The notes under the pieces were generated by a model, which made no database searches, was not told the origin of the DNA, and saw only the letters and a list, made by a program, of their open reading frames with translations. Positions 16,327 to 25,009 of a stretch of 40,671 nucleotides of DNA are shown in pieces; position 1 is the stretch's first letter, and the number at the start of each line of letters is the position of its first letter. A program made the position numbers and the translations under genes. The DNA is taken from positions 1 to 40,671 of the forward strand of contig JANYBG010000051.1 of NCBI GenBank assembly GCA_025360865.1. Direction: 5' to 3'. This DNA comes from Pseudomonadota bacterium (lineage in GTDB: Bacteria; Pseudomonadota; Gammaproteobacteria; Steroidobacterales; Steroidobacteraceae).

Positions 16327-16334
16327 TCTATAGT
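16327..16334. promoter_or_regulatory. Symmetric -10 region between prfA and the TPR gene
   Basis: TCTATAGT contains TATAGT on the plus strand (16329-16334), seven bases before the GTG at 16342, and TATAGA on the minus strand (16332-16327) for prfA, with a leader of about 65 nt. As at 14328-14334, a palindromic core (CTATAG) could serve both directions. Confidence 0.4.
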
Positions 16335-16341
16335 ATCCGCT

Positions 16342-18117
16342 GTGAATACTATCAATCGCTTGCGTAACTTATGGGGTCCCGTCGTCACCGCCACGCTGCT
16401 GACGGCCCTGGCCGCCTGCGCCACCACGCAGGCTCCCAAGCAGAAACCCCCGGCCGTCGCCAGCGATGTGCCGCCGGTCGCCGCGGCCGCCGAAGCGGCC
16501 CTGAAGAGCGGCGACTGCCGGACCGCCTCTGAATCCTACGCACGGCTCGCCGCCAGCGGCGACGTGCCACTCGCCCGACGGGCCACGCAGGTGGCGATGG
16601 CCTGCGAGCACCTGCCCGCGGCGTGGCAGTCCGCGACCCGCTGGCGCACGCTCGCGCCGGATGACCGGGAGGCTAACGCCCTGTACGCCGCGGTCGCCCT
16701 GAAGTTATATCGAACCGCCGATGCGCGGCTTGCCATCCAGCAGTTCTGGCGGGGGGAGGACTCGAGGAACGCGGCGCAAGCCGGCCCGACAACCCCCGGC
16801 GCGGCGGCGGCTCCCGTGACGCCCGCGAAACGGCCCGCCGCCGATCGCACCGCGCGGAGCATGACCGAGCTGAGCGCCCTACTACTTCAGGAATCGGACG
16901 CAGCGGCGGTGCTCATGGCGATGAGCGGTGTGCTGGAGCCGACCGCCAACTCGCCCGAGACCTTCACGCTGCTCGGGGAACTCTCGCTTTCGGCCTACGA
17001 TGGCGAGCGCGCCGCGGGCTACGCCCAGCGCGCGCTCAAGTACGATCCCAAGGATCTGGCCGCCTTGCGCGTGCTCGCGCGCGCCTACCTCATGCGCGGC
17101 GATGCGCCACAGGCGCTGGCGACGGCGCGCGCGGCCAAGGCGGACGACGCCCGGGTCGGGGGCTTCGAACTCGCCGAGATCCTGGCTTCGCTCGATCGCG
17201 GCGAGGAGGCCCATCAGGAGCTGGAGCGGCTGCGCGGCAGCGGTGCGCCGCGGAATGAGATCGAGCGTCGGCTGGCGCTGCTCGCGTTCAATTCCGGCGA
17301 CTACAAGGAGGCGCGGCAGCGCTTCTCCGAGCTGATGACCTCGGGCGACGGAAATGATGGAGTCGAGCTGTACCTGGCGGATATCGCCTCGCGGGATGGC
17401 GATAGGGACGCGGCGCTCGCCGGTTACCGGCGCCTGTATGACTCCTCGGTCGCGGTGTCGGCGCGCTCGCGCGCGGCCGCACTATTGCTCGAGCGTCGCT
17501 CGCGCGCGGAAGCGCTCGCCCTGCTGGACGACTACGCCGCTGACCATCCGGAGGATGAACTCGACCTGACGCTCGTCAAGGCGCGACTGCTCGCCGACAA
17601 CGGTGAGGGCGACACGGGCCTTGCGTTGCTCGGCTCGGCGCTTGAGCGCCATCCACAGCATCCCTCGATCGAGTACGACCGGGCGGTCATCCTGGAACAG
17701 TCCGGCCACGTGCACGAATCCGTGGAGGCTCTGCAGCGCATACTCGAGAAGCGCCCCAACGATCCGGCGCTGCTGAACGCCCTCGGCTACACCATGGCGG
17801 AACACTCCCTCGAGCTGCCCCGCGCCGAGGCACTGATCCGTCGCGCGCTGACGGTCATGCCTGACAGCCCCGCGGCGCTCGACAGCCTCGGGTGGGTGAG
17901 ATTCCGCTCCGGGGACCTGTCAGGGGCGACGGCGACGCTCGCGCGCGCCTATTCACTCAGTCATGAGGGTGAGATCGCGGCGCACTGGGGCGAAGCGCTT
18001 TGGTCGAGCGGCAACCAGGGCGAGGCGCGCCGGGTGTGGGCCGCGGCACTGGCGCGAGACCCGGATTCGAAGCCGTTGAAGGCGACCATCAAGCGGCTAC
18101 TGCCGGATGCGAAGTAG
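16342..18117 (+). CDS. TPR-repeat lipoprotein
   Basis: 591 residues. A hydrophobic signal segment ends in the lipobox LAAC (Cys26), so the mature protein is probably a lipid-anchored envelope protein. A low-complexity Ala/Pro linker (about 135-160) separates a short N-terminal repeat block from a long array of tetratricopeptide repeats (about 180-590), visible in units such as [20 protein letters not shown] and [20 protein letters not shown] arrays mediate protein contacts; the partner is unknown. The gene overlaps lolB by 11 bp and heads the lolB-ispE unit, an arrangement common in this group of gammaproteobacteria, so a role in envelope assembly is plausible but not shown. GTG start, with a -10 box at leaderless spacing. 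Confidence 0.88.
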   Translation: MNTINRLRNLWGPVVTATLLTALAACATTQAPKQKPPAVASDVPPVAAAAEAALKSGDCRTASESYARLAASGDVPLARRATQVAMACEHLPAAWQSATRWRTLAPDDREANALYAAVALKLYRTADARLAIQQFWRGEDSRNAAQAGPTTPGAAAAPVTPAKRPAADRTARSMTELSALLLQESDAAAVLMAMSGVLEPTANSPETFTLLGELSLSAYDGERAAGYAQRALKYDPKDLAALRVLARAYLMRGDAPQALATARAAKADDARVGGFELAEILASLDRGEEAHQELERLRGSGAPRNEIERRLALLAFNSGDYKEARQRFSELMTSGDGNDGVELYLADIASRDGDRDAALAGYRRLYDSSVAVSARSRAAALLLERRSRAEALALLDDYAADHPEDELDLTLVKARLLADNGEGDTGLALLGSALERHPQHPSIEYDRAVILEQSGHVHESVEALQRILEKRPNDPALLNALGYTMAEHSLELPRAEALIRRALTVMPDSPAALDSLGWVRFRSGDLSGATATLARAYSLSHEGEIAAHWGEALWSSGNQGEARRVWAAALARDPDSKPLKATIKRLLPDAK

Positions 18118-18709
18118 CCCATCGCGCGCCAGCGCGGCGGGCCTGGTCGCGCTGCTCTGGCTGGCCGGTTGCCACACGCTCACGCCAGCGCCATCAGCCT
18201 CGGCGCCCTGGGACCTCAGGCGTCCGCAGCTGCAGGCGCAGGAGCACTTCGTTCTCAAGGGGCGGGTCGCCGTGGCCACGGGCGGCACGGGCTTCAACGC
18301 CAACCTCCGCTGGACGCAGGATGCGGACAACGCGCGCCTTACGCTCGAGGGCCCCTTGGGTGTCGGGGGTGTCCAGGTGAATTCCTCCGGCGGCGCCCTC
18401 GAGGTCGTGAACTCACACGGAGAGCGCATCGATAACGATGCGGCGCGAGCGGAACTGCGCGCGCGGCTGGGATTCGACATACCCCTTGCCAGCCTGCGTT
18501 ACTGGATCCTCGGGGTGCCGGCGCCGAATTCCCCGGCCGAGGAATCCCTCGATCAGCCGCGGCAGCGACTTGACAGCCTCGTCCAGGACGGCTGGCACAT
18601 CGGCTACACCGGCTACGTGGAGGTTCACGGCCACACTCTGCCCGCGCGGCTCATCCTGGAACGTGAAGCGGTGCGTGTCCGCCTGGTCGTGGACGACTGG
18701 CAGCTATGA
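18107..18709 (+). CDS. lolB: Outer-membrane lipoprotein receptor LolB
   Basis: 200-residue lipoprotein that accepts lipoproteins from periplasmic LolA and inserts them into the outer membrane. Signal peptide with lipobox LAGC (Cys22). The mature part shows the LolB beta-barrel pattern: HFVLKGRVAV, FNANLRWTQ, LTLEGPLGVGGVQV, then YWILGVPAP (the W-x-x-G-x-P stretch) and GWHIGYTGYVEV, ending VRLVVDDWQL. Length is typical. It overlaps the TPR gene upstream by 11 bp and ispE by ATGA, so all three are coupled. Confidence 0.92.
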   Translation: MRSSPSRASAAGLVALLWLAGCHTLTPAPSASAPWDLRRPQLQAQEHFVLKGRVAVATGGTGFNANLRWTQDADNARLTLEGPLGVGGVQVNSSGGALEVVNSHGERIDNDAARAELRARLGFDIPLASLRYWILGVPAPNSPAEESLDQPRQRLDSLVQDGWHIGYTGYVEVHGHTLPARLILEREAVRVRLVVDDWQL

Positions 18710-19590
18710 ATCGGAGGGCGCGGGAGGGTGCGCCGGGTCTGGCGGAGACGCATTGGCCCGCCCCCGCCAAGCTCAACCTCTTCCTCCATGTCCTCGGGCG
18801 TCGCCCGGACGGATATCACGAGCTGCAGACCCTGTTTCAGCTCGTGGACCTCACCGACACGGTCGGCATCGCCCTGCGCACGGATGGGAGAATCGAGCGA
18901 GCCGCGGCTTCCTATGGGGTGGCTCCCGAGCTGGACCTCACGGTGCGCGCCGCTCGCGCCCTCAAGGCCGCGACCGCGACCCCCCTGGGGGCAAGCCTGC
19001 GGGTGCGCAAGCGCATTCCCCTGGGCGGGGGGCTGGGTGGCGGAAGCTCCGATGCGGCCACCGTGCTCCTGGCACTTAACAGAATCTGGGATTGCGGGCT
19101 GTCGCTGGACGAGCTGGCTGACCTGGGACTGCGCCTAGGGTCTGATGTCCCTGTTTTTATTAGAGGTTTTTCGGCCTGGGCGGAAGGCGTCGGTGAGCGC
19201 CTGAGCGCGGTCGAGCTTCCCGCGGCCTGGTACGTGATCATCCACCCGGGGGTCGCCGTCAGCACCGCTGAGATCTTCCAGAGCCTTGAATTGACACGAA
19301 ATTCCCCCCTGCTCACAATACGCGCCTTTTTTGAGTCGGGCGGCCGTAATGACTGCGAGCCGGTGGTGCGCTCGAAGGTACCGGAGGTGGCTGAGGCATT
19401 GGAGTGGCTGGGGCGACTCGCACCGGCGCGACTCACCGGAACCGGGGCGTGCGTCTTCGCCGCTTTCGGCTCCGCCATTGACGCTGAACGCGTGGCCGCG
19501 AGGGTCCCGGACCGCTGGACGAGCTACGTGGCGCGCGGCCTGAACAAATCCCCGCTGCACGAGCTGTTAGCGCCCGCGCGGCGCGGCTGA
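18706..19590 (+). CDS. ispE: 4-diphosphocytidyl-2-C-methyl-D-erythritol kinase
   Basis: 294-residue GHMP kinase of the MEP isoprenoid pathway; phosphorylates CDP-methylerythritol. N-terminal PAPAKLNLFLHVLGRRPDGY contains the conserved substrate Lys22; the ATP loop is PLGGGLGGGSSDA (106-117) and the catalytic Asp is Asp147 (GSDVPVF). The C-terminal GTGACVFAAF is the third GHMP motif. About 12 residues longer at the N-terminus than E. coli IspE. The ATG overlaps the lolB stop (ATGA). The segment around 19150-19330 is richer in A/T than its surroundings but the frame is intact. Confidence 0.95.
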   Translation: MNRRAREGAPGLAETHWPAPAKLNLFLHVLGRRPDGYHELQTLFQLVDLTDTVGIALRTDGRIERAAASYGVAPELDLTVRAARALKAATATPLGASLRVRKRIPLGGGLGGGSSDAATVLLALNRIWDCGLSLDELADLGLRLGSDVPVFIRGFSAWAEGVGERLSAVELPAAWYVIIHPGVAVSTAEIFQSLELTRNSPLLTIRAFFESGGRNDCEPVVRSKVPEVAEALEWLGRLAPARLTGTGACVFAAFGSAIDAERVAARVPDRWTSYVARGLNKSPLHELLAPARRG

Positions 19591-19643
19591 TGCGGCTGTA
19601 AGATGCGCGCCGGCGCGCCTTTCCGCGCGTGCGGAACGGAAGC

Positions 19644-19718
19644 TGGGGTGTCGCCAAGTGGTAAGGCAGCGGGTTTTGATCCCGCCATTCGGAGGTTCGA
19701 ATCCTTCCACCCCAGCCA
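19644..19718 (+). tRNA. tRNA-Gln (anticodon TTG)
   Basis: 75 nt including an encoded CCA (19716-19718). Acceptor TGGGGTG (19644-19650) pairs with CACCCCA (19708-19714). The anticodon stem GCGGG/CCCGC encloses loop TTTTGAT with anticodon TTG at 19676-19678. The T-loop GGTTCGAATCC is canonical. The U-A first pair is usual for tRNA-Gln. Located between ispE and prs, as in relatives. Confidence 0.97.
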
Positions 19719-19726
19719 TTAATGGG

Positions 19727-19749
19727 GTCGGCGCCGTTGCGGCGCCGAC
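19727..19749 (+). terminator. Hairpin after tRNA-Gln
   Basis: GTCGGCGCC (19727-19735) pairs perfectly with GGCGCCGAC (19741-19749) over a five-base loop, eight bases past the CCA. No U-tract follows, so it may act as a 3'-end processing boundary or partial terminator before prs. Confidence 0.45.
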
Positions 19750-19788
19750 AGTGGCCCGGGAGTCGGTGGAAGTTGCGCGCATAGATCT

Positions 19789-20745
19789 ATGAGTACGAGC
19801 GACACACTGGCCCTCTTCGCGGGTAACGCCAATCCGGCGCTTGCCCACGAGATCGCGCGCAATCTGCAGACGCCGTTGGGGCGCGCTTCCGTGGGGCGCT
19901 TCAGCGATGGCGAGATCAACGTCGAGTTGATGGAGAACGTGCGTGGGCGCGACGTCTTCATCCTACAGCCGACCTGCCCGCCGGCCAACGACAGCCTGAT
20001 GGAGCTGCTGGTGATGGTGGATGCCTGCCGGCGCGCCTCCGCCGCCCGCATCACCGCGGTGGTGCCGTACTTTGGCTACTCGCGCCAGGACCGGCGACCG
20101 CGCGCGACGCGCTCGGCGATCACTTCGAAGCTCGTGGCCAACATGGTCGCCGGCGCAGGTGTTGACCGGCTCCTGACTGTGGACCTGCACTCGGATCAGA
20201 TCGAGGGGTTCTTCGACATCCCGGTCGACAACGTGTACGCCTCTCCGGTGCTGCTGGGTGATGCGTGGAAGCAGTCATACAGCAACCTCATCGTCGTCTC
20301 GCCGGATGTGGGTGGGGTCGCGCGCGCGCGCGCCTTCGCCAAGCGGCTGGACGACACGGAGTTGGCGATTATCGACAAGCGGCGCCCGCGGCCGAACGAA
20401 TCGAAGGTGATGAACATCATCGGCAATGTCGAAGGTAAGACCTGCATGCTGGTCGATGACATGGTCGATACCGCGGGCACGCTGTGCCAGGCGGCGCAGG
20501 CGCTGCGCGATGAGGGAGCGATCAAGGTCGTCGCCTACATCACGCACCCGATCCTGTCGGGAGCGGCGCTCGAGCGCATCTCCAAGTCCGCGCTCGATGA
20601 GCTGGTCGTGACTGACACGATCCCGTTGAGCGCCGCGGCGAAGGCGATGGGTCGCATCCGGCAGTTGTCCGTGGCGGCGCTGCTGGCCGAGACGATCCGC
20701 CGTATCCGCGACGAGGAGTCGGTGAGTTCGCTGTACGTTGACTGA
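19789..20745 (+). CDS. prs: Ribose-phosphate pyrophosphokinase
   Basis: 318-residue enzyme making PRPP from ribose 5-phosphate and ATP for nucleotide, histidine and tryptophan synthesis. Signatures: [10 protein letters not shown] (38-47), [11 protein letters not shown] (93-103), [11 protein letters not shown] (132-142) and the PRPP-binding loop [10 protein letters not shown] (222-231). Full length, class I type. It follows tRNA-Gln by 70 bp and is 90 bp upstream of rplY, the standard order. The Shine-Dalgarno is weak (GGAAG lies too far upstream), so the ATG at 19789 rests on the family N-terminus. Confidence 0.97.
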   Translation: MSTSDTLALFAGNANPALAHEIARNLQTPLGRASVGRFSDGEINVELMENVRGRDVFILQPTCPPANDSLMELLVMVDACRRASAARITAVVPYFGYSRQDRRPRATRSAITSKLVANMVAGAGVDRLLTVDLHSDQIEGFFDIPVDNVYASPVLLGDAWKQSYSNLIVVSPDVGGVARARAFAKRLDDTELAIIDKRRPRPNESKVMNIIGNVEGKTCMLVDDMVDTAGTLCQAAQALRDEGAIKVVAYITHPILSGAALERISKSALDELVVTDTIPLSAAAKAMGRIRQLSVAALLAETIRRIRDEESVSSLYVD

Positions 20746-20835
20746 GGCGCACCGCGGGGCGAGGGTCTGAGTTTTCTTGGATGTGCTGGTTTGGTCGCGA
20801 CCTGGCACTTGTTGGTAACTACTGGAGACTGAGTA

Positions 20836-21594
20836 ATGCGTATTTCATTCACATTCAGCGCGGACGCCCGTGCGACGCAAGGCAAAGGTGCGAGCCGCCG
20901 CCTGCGTCACACCGGGAAGGTCCCCGCGGTCCTGTACGGCGCGCAGCAGGACGCCCAGGACCTGACCCTCGATCAGCAGAAGCTGCTCACGATGATCGCT
21001 GACGAGCGTTTCTATTCCTCCATCGTGCGCTTGCAGGTGGGCGCCGCCACGCACGAGGCTATCGTCAAGGATGTGCAGATGCATCCGGCGAAGAACCTCG
21101 TCGTGCACGTCGACCTGCAGCGCGTCGTCGAGAACGAGAAGATCCGCCTGCACCTGCCCCTGCACTTCAAGGGCGAGGCCGCATCCCCTGGCGTGAAGAC
21201 CCAGGGCGGCGTGGTCTCGCACCTGCGTTCGGACGTGGAAGTCACGTGCCTGCCGAAGGACCTGCCGGAATTCCTCGAGCTCGACCTGTCGGGCATGAGC
21301 CTGAACGAAACGAAGTTCCTGGCGGACATCCCGCTGCCCAACGGTGTCACGATCCTCGAGCTCACGCGCCGCAACGCGGCCGTGGTCTCGATCCACGCGC
21401 CGCGTGCCGAGGAGCCAGAGCCGGTTGCCGCGGTCGCCGCCGCGACGCCTGCCGAGGGCGCCGCTCCGGCCGCTGGGGCCGCCGCTGGGGCCGCCGCTGG
21501 GGCCGCCGGCGCGCCGGCAGCCGCTGGCGATGCCAAGAAGGGGGAGGAGAAGAAGGACGCCGCTCCCGCCAAGAAAGAGGGCGGCAAGAAGTAG
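20836..21594 (+). CDS. rplY: 50S ribosomal protein L25, general stress protein (Ctc type)
   Basis: 252-residue long-form L25 that binds 5S rRNA. The N-terminal domain (about 1-93, with SRRLRHTGKVPAVLYG) is the RNA-binding part, followed by the TL5/Ctc C-terminal beta domain (about 95-190). From about 195 a low-complexity tail rich in Ala, Gly and then Lys/Glu (ending KKEGGKK) is encoded partly by a 12-bp tandem repeat. The start is well supported: GGAG precedes ATG 20836 at good spacing and the protein begins MRISFTFSADAR. Confidence 0.95.
   Translation: MRISFTFSADARATQGKGASRRLRHTGKVPAVLYGAQQDAQDLTLDQQKLLTMIADERFYSSIVRLQVGAATHEAIVKDVQMHPAKNLVVHVDLQRVVENEKIRLHLPLHFKGEAASPGVKTQGGVVSHLRSDVEVTCLPKDLPEFLELDLSGMSLNETKFLADIPLPNGVTILELTRRNAAVVSIHAPRAEEPEPVAAVAAATPAEGAAPAAGAAAGAAAGAAGAPAAAGDAKKGEEKKDAAPAKKEGGKK
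21469..21504 (+). repeat. Three 12-bp tandem repeats in rplY
   Basis: Three perfect copies of GCCGCTGGGGCC encode repeated Ala-Ala-Gly-Ala in the flexible tail of L25. In-frame unit length means copy-number change would alter tail length without breaking the gene. Confidence 0.9.
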
Positions 21595-21627
21595 CCGCCC
21601 GCGGGCTACGGCCCGAGCGTTCACCGG

Positions 21628-21656
21628 CCGCTGCGGGAGCAAGGCTCCTGCAGCGG
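21628..21656. terminator. Long GC-rich hairpin between rplY and pth
   Basis: CCGCTGCGGGAGC (21628-21640) pairs with GCTCCTGCAGCGG (21644-21656), 13 pairs with one G-T wobble and a three-base loop. TTTT occurs only ten bases beyond. It could be a terminator or a REP-like palindrome of the kind scattered in related genomes; one copy in this window cannot decide. Confidence 0.45.
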
Positions 21657-21686
21657 CTGGTGGCGTTTTCGGTGTGAGTCAAAGAC

Positions 21687-22289
21687 ATGGCAGGCGAGGC
21701 AATCAAGCTGATCGTCGGGCTCGGCAATCCGGGCACCGAATACGCGCGTACCCGGCATAACGCGGGCTTCCAGTTCGTGGACGAGCTCGCGCGTCGTTTC
21801 GGGACGAGCTTCCGCAGCGAAGCGCGGCACCGTGGCGAACTCGCGCGCGCCAGGATTGGCGCGGTGGATGTCTGGCTGCTCAAGCCCATGGGTTACATGA
21901 ATCACAGCGGTGACGCGGTACAAAGCGTCGCCACGTTCTACAAGATCGAGGTTCAGTCGATCGTGGTCGCCTACGACGACCTGGACTTCCCCGCCGGTGT
22001 CGTGCGCCTGAAGCAGGGCGGCGGGGCGGCGGGCCACAATGGGATGCGGGACGTGATCGCGCAGATGGGCGATGCGTTCTGGCGGCTGCGCATCGGCATC
22101 GGACACCCAGGCGACCGCTCGCTCGTACTTGACTACGTGCTGGGCCGCCCGCCGGCGCCCGAGGCGCAGCTCATTCAGGACACGCTGGTGGCCGCCGCCG
22201 ACAGCGTGCCGGTCCTCATCGCCGAGGGTGGACAGGCCGCGATGATGCGACTCCACACCCGTGACGGCGCCGCGCCGCTCGCCAACTAA
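21687..22289 (+). CDS. pth: Peptidyl-tRNA hydrolase
   Basis: 200-residue enzyme that releases tRNA from peptidyl-tRNAs dropped off ribosomes. Catalytic residues are visible: Asn14 (GLGNPG), His24 (RTRHNAGF) and Asp97 (YDDLDFPAG); [10 protein letters not shown] and [12 protein letters not shown] are substrate-binding signatures. Normal length. It lies between rplY and ychF, 18 nt from the latter, so the rplY-pth-ychF unit is probably co-transcribed in part, subject to the hairpin upstream. Confidence 0.96.
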   Translation: MAGEAIKLIVGLGNPGTEYARTRHNAGFQFVDELARRFGTSFRSEARHRGELARARIGAVDVWLLKPMGYMNHSGDAVQSVATFYKIEVQSIVVAYDDLDFPAGVVRLKQGGGAAGHNGMRDVIAQMGDAFWRLRIGIGHPGDRSLVLDYVLGRPPAPEAQLIQDTLVAAADSVPVLIAEGGQAAMMRLHTRDGAAPLAN

Positions 22290-22306
22290 AGAAACACGGA
22301 CCCCCA

Positions 22307-23398
22307 ATGCCAATTCGCTGCGGAATCGTGGGCCTGCCGAACGTCGGCAAGTCGACCCTGTTCAATGCGCTCACGCGCGCGCAGATCGCCGCTGAGAACT
22401 ACCCGTTCTGCACCATCGACCCCAACGTCGGCGTCGTGCCCGTGCCGGACCCGCGCCTCGAGCGGCTGTCCGCGATCGCGCACTCGGAGAAGATAATCCC
22501 CACGACCGTCGAATTCGTGGACATCGCCGGCCTGGTCGCCGGCGCCTCACAGGGCGAGGGGCTGGGTAACCAGTTTCTCGCGCACATCCGCGAGGTTGAT
22601 GCGATCGCGCACGTGGTGCGCTGCTTCGAAAGCTCCGACGTCATCCACGTCGCCGGTAAAGTCGACCCGCTCTCGGACGTGGAGGTCATCGATACCGAGC
22701 TTGCGCTCGCCGACCTCGCCACCCTGGAGAAGGGACTGGACCGCGTCGCCAAGGCCGCGAAGAGTGGTGACAAAGACGCGGTGCGCCGGCGCGCGCTGTT
22801 TGAGCGGGTCAAGATCCAGCTGAACGCGGCCAAGCCAGTGCGCGCGCTCGCGATGACCGCGGAGGAGCAACGCGACGTGCGCGAGCTGCAGCTCCTGACA
22901 GCCAAGCCTGTCATGTACGTCGCCAACGTGAACGAGACGGGCTTCAAGAACAACCCGTTGCTGAGCGCGCTCGAGAAGCGCGCGGCCGCTGACGGCGCGG
23001 TCGTGGTCGCGGTGTGCGCCGCGATCGAGGCGGAGATCGCTCAGCTTGACGAGGCGGAACGCAGCGAGTTCCTCGCCGAACTTGGCCAGACGGAACCTGG
23101 CCTGAACCGCGTGATCCGCGGCGCCTACCGGCTGCTGGGTCTGCAAACCTACTTCACGGTAGGTCCCAAGGAGACGCGCGCGTGGACGGTGCGGGTTGGT
23201 GCTTCCGCCCCCCAGGCCGCGGGTGCGATCCACACCGATTTCGAGCGCGGCTTCATCCGCGCCGAGGTTATCGCCTTCCCCGACTACCTCGCCGGCAAAG
23301 GCGAGGCGGGCGCCAAGGAGGCGGGAAAGCTGCGTCTGGAGGGCAAGGAATACATTGTCCAGGAAGGGGACGTCATGCACTTCAGGTTCAACGTCTAG
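22307..23398 (+). CDS. ychF: Redox-responsive ribosome-associated ATPase YchF
   Basis: 363-residue Obg-family P-loop protein. Walker A is GLPNVGKST (9-17), DIAGLV is switch II, and the usual NKxD specificity motif is replaced by NVNE (in [10 protein letters not shown]), the change that makes YchF prefer ATP. A coiled-coil insertion is followed by the C-terminal TGS domain (about 278-361, [13 protein letters not shown] to VMHFRFNV). It binds ribosomes and dampens oxidative-stress responses in E. coli. Downstream, CTGTTT (23423-23428) and AAACAG (23436-23441) form a modest hairpin. Confidence 0.96.
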   Translation: MPIRCGIVGLPNVGKSTLFNALTRAQIAAENYPFCTIDPNVGVVPVPDPRLERLSAIAHSEKIIPTTVEFVDIAGLVAGASQGEGLGNQFLAHIREVDAIAHVVRCFESSDVIHVAGKVDPLSDVEVIDTELALADLATLEKGLDRVAKAAKSGDKDAVRRRALFERVKIQLNAAKPVRALAMTAEEQRDVRELQLLTAKPVMYVANVNETGFKNNPLLSALEKRAAADGAVVVAVCAAIEAEIAQLDEAERSEFLAELGQTEPGLNRVIRGAYRLLGLQTYFTVGPKETRAWTVRVGASAPQAAGAIHTDFERGFIRAEVIAFPDYLAGKGEAGAKEAGKLRLEGKEYIVQEGDVMHFRFNV

Positions 23399-23448
23399 GG
23401 ACCGATGGCCCGTCGATTTCGCCTGTTTTACAGTGAAACAGCCCGCGT

Positions 23449-23477
23449 TTGACACCCCCTAGGGGGGTGGGGACAAT
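23449..23477 (+). promoter_or_regulatory. tRNA-Met promoter with a palindromic spacer
   Basis: Perfect -35 TTGACA (23449-23454), 17-nt spacer and GACAAT (23472-23477) place the transcription start near 23484, four bases before the tRNA. The spacer contains the palindrome CCCCCTAGGGGG (23455-23466), which is unusual for a spacer and will be strongly GC-stacked. Confidence 0.7.
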
Positions 23478-23487
23478 GCGCGCCGCT

Positions 23488-23564
23488 GGAAAGGTAGCTC
23501 AGCTGGTTAGAGCACGGCACTCATAATGCCGGGGTCGAGGGTTCGAGTCCCTCCCTTTCCACCA
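23488..23564 (+). tRNA. tRNA-Met (anticodon CAT), elongator type
   Basis: 77 nt with encoded CCA (23562-23564). Acceptor GGAAAGG (23488-23494) pairs with CCTTTCC (23554-23560). D-arm GCTCAGCTGGTTAGAGC, anticodon stem GGCA/TGCC around loop CTCATAA, anticodon CAT at 23522-23524, T-loop GGTTCGAGTCC. Initiator features (unpaired position 1-72, three G-C pairs in the anticodon stem) are absent. The variable-loop and T-arm pattern favours elongator Met over the lysidine-modified Ile-CAT species, which cannot be fully excluded. Confidence 0.93.
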
Positions 23565-24025
23565 GATCCATCAAGCAGTTGCGCCGTAGCGCCTGATCTC
23601 ATAACGGCGACGATCGCGCTTCGCTGATCGAGCCTTCCAGGCCGCCAACCGCCTGGCCGAAGCACATGAACCCGGCACGGCAAGGTTCGATTTCGTTGAG
23701 TGCTTTGTTGGCCAACATGGCGCGTCGCCCGCGGTGGAATCGGCATCGAGAATCTCAGCCGATCGAGGACGGCCGGCCGCGTTCGAGCGGAGCTTGGACT
23801 TGCGGGATCCGGGGAGAGCATTCACCTCCGTGCCCTCCCCAAGCCGGTGCGCGAAAGAAGCGGCTCGAAAGGTACCAATACGGTCAGTTCGAGACTCTCC
23901 ACTCCGCCGACCGAGCGGGTTGAGCGTATCTTCTCAGACGCAATGGTTATGGCGTTGCCCGACGGTACGCACCGCCAAATGTGGCCGCTGACGCCAGCAC
24001 TCAGCAGTCAATCCGGAGGTACTTC
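23565..24025. other. 460-bp stretch without a recognisable gene
   Basis: Several frames are open but short, overlap one another and match nothing I recognise. One plus-strand frame from about 23600 (…RFDFVECFVGQHGASPAVES) looks amino-acid plausible and could be a decayed gene; this is a guess. The region begins directly after tRNA-Met and ends at the Shine-Dalgarno of the methyltransferase gene (GGAGGT, 24015-24020). Confidence 0.5.
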
Positions 24026-24601
24026 TTGCCAAAAGGTCGAGAGAGTGGAATGCCGCCACGAGAACAGTGGGAGACGTTCTTCGATCCCGCTGCGGTTCTT
24101 AAGGCCCTCGGTTGCCGCAGATTGCGCGGCGATTGCATCGAGTTTGGCTGCGGCTATGGCACATTCACGATTGCCGCCGCTCCGCGGGTTTCTGGCACTC
24201 TTTATGCGCTGGATATCGACGCGGCGATGGTGAACGCGACCGTGGCTCGAGTCACACAGGCGTCGCTCGACAACGTGGTCGTCGAACAGCGGGATTTATG
24301 CGTTAACGGCTGCGGGCGCCCCGACGCATCCGCGTGCTTTGTGATGCTGTTTAACCTCCTGCATATCGAGGAACCGATGGACTTGCTACGAGAGGCGTTT
24401 CGGGTGCTTCGGCCTGGCGGTCGGATGGGGGTGACTCACTGGAAAGTCGACACAAATACCCCCCGCGGACCGACGCTCGGTATCCGGCCTCGCCCGGAGC
24501 AATGTCGAGACTGGGCGGGGCAGGCTGGATTGCAGTGGGTGCGATATCAAGAGTTGCCGGGATCGCCGTGGCATTGGGGCATGGTCTTGGAACGGCCCTG
24601 A
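24026..24601 (+). CDS. Class I SAM-dependent methyltransferase
   Basis: 191 residues from a TTG start. Motif I is EFGCGYG (39-45), followed by the acidic end of strand 2 (ALDIDAAMV), a motif-4 region FVMLFNLLHIEEP and LREAFRVLRPGGRMGVTHW; this is the Methyltransf_11/25 pattern. The substrate is not evident. The start rests on a perfect GGAGGT five bases before TTG 24026 and on the sequence PKGRESGMP, usual at the start of such proteins; a GTG at 23981 is possible but has no ribosome site. It is the first intact gene in the patch after tRNA-Met. Confidence 0.82.
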   Translation: MPKGRESGMPPREQWETFFDPAAVLKALGCRRLRGDCIEFGCGYGTFTIAAAPRVSGTLYALDIDAAMVNATVARVTQASLDNVVVEQRDLCVNGCGRPDASACFVMLFNLLHIEEPMDLLREAFRVLRPGGRMGVTHWKVDTNTPRGPTLGIRPRPEQCRDWAGQAGLQWVRYQELPGSPWHWGMVLERP

Positions 24602-24974
24602 TCTCGACGATGCAACTGTACGGTTACGGAAGTCACAACGGGCGACCGGCGTGATAGGGAGCCTGCTCGGTCGCAGCTACAAGCAGCTGCGCTTCTTCCG
24701 CAGGTTCTTCGCGGATTTTATCAGGCCCGCGCTGAGGGTCTATCCGGAAGCTCGACTGAAGATCGAGGAGAAGGGCGTGACGCTGCTGCCTTCACGTCCC
24801 CATGTGCCCCGCGACGCGCTCGGCACCGTTCGCTAAGGCCCCCGACGCCCCCGTTAAATCTCTCGCGGTGTTTGGCCGCCGCCGCGTCCGGCTGGAGCCA
24901 CATTTGTATGAGGAAATTCGGAAGAAGCGGCGGCGCACGAAAGATTAAGGCAAATCGGGACGGAAACGGTGCTG
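24602..24974 (+). other. Gap with two doubtful small reading frames
   Basis: GTG 24651 to 24836 could encode 61 residues (MIGSLLGRSYKQLRFFRRFF…), and ATG 24802 to 24948 48 residues ending in a very basic tail (EEIRKKRRRTKD). They overlap in different frames, have no clear Shine-Dalgarno and match no family I know. They may be remnants of one damaged gene. Confidence 0.3.
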
Positions 24975-24988
24975 TGCTACACTGTAGC
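24975..24988 (+). promoter_or_regulatory. Extended -10 promoter inside a palindrome, toxin-antitoxin operon
   Basis: TGCTACACT (24975-24983) is an extended -10 element. It is embedded in the perfect inverted repeat GCTACA-C-TGTAGC (24976-24988), as expected for an operator at which the antitoxin or the toxin-antitoxin complex represses its own operon. AAGGAG (24996-25001) is the ribosome site of the antitoxin gene. Confidence 0.5.
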
Positions 24989-25009
24989 CCAGAGAAAGGA
25001 GACTGAGCC

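Noticed and set aside
19567-19848. Minus-strand frame with GVEGFEPPNGG
   Set aside because: It is the antisense of tRNA-Gln; such peptides are well-known artefacts.
23507-23821. Minus-strand frame with GGTRTLDPGIM-like sequence
   Set aside because: Antisense of tRNA-Met; no protein signature outside the tRNA.
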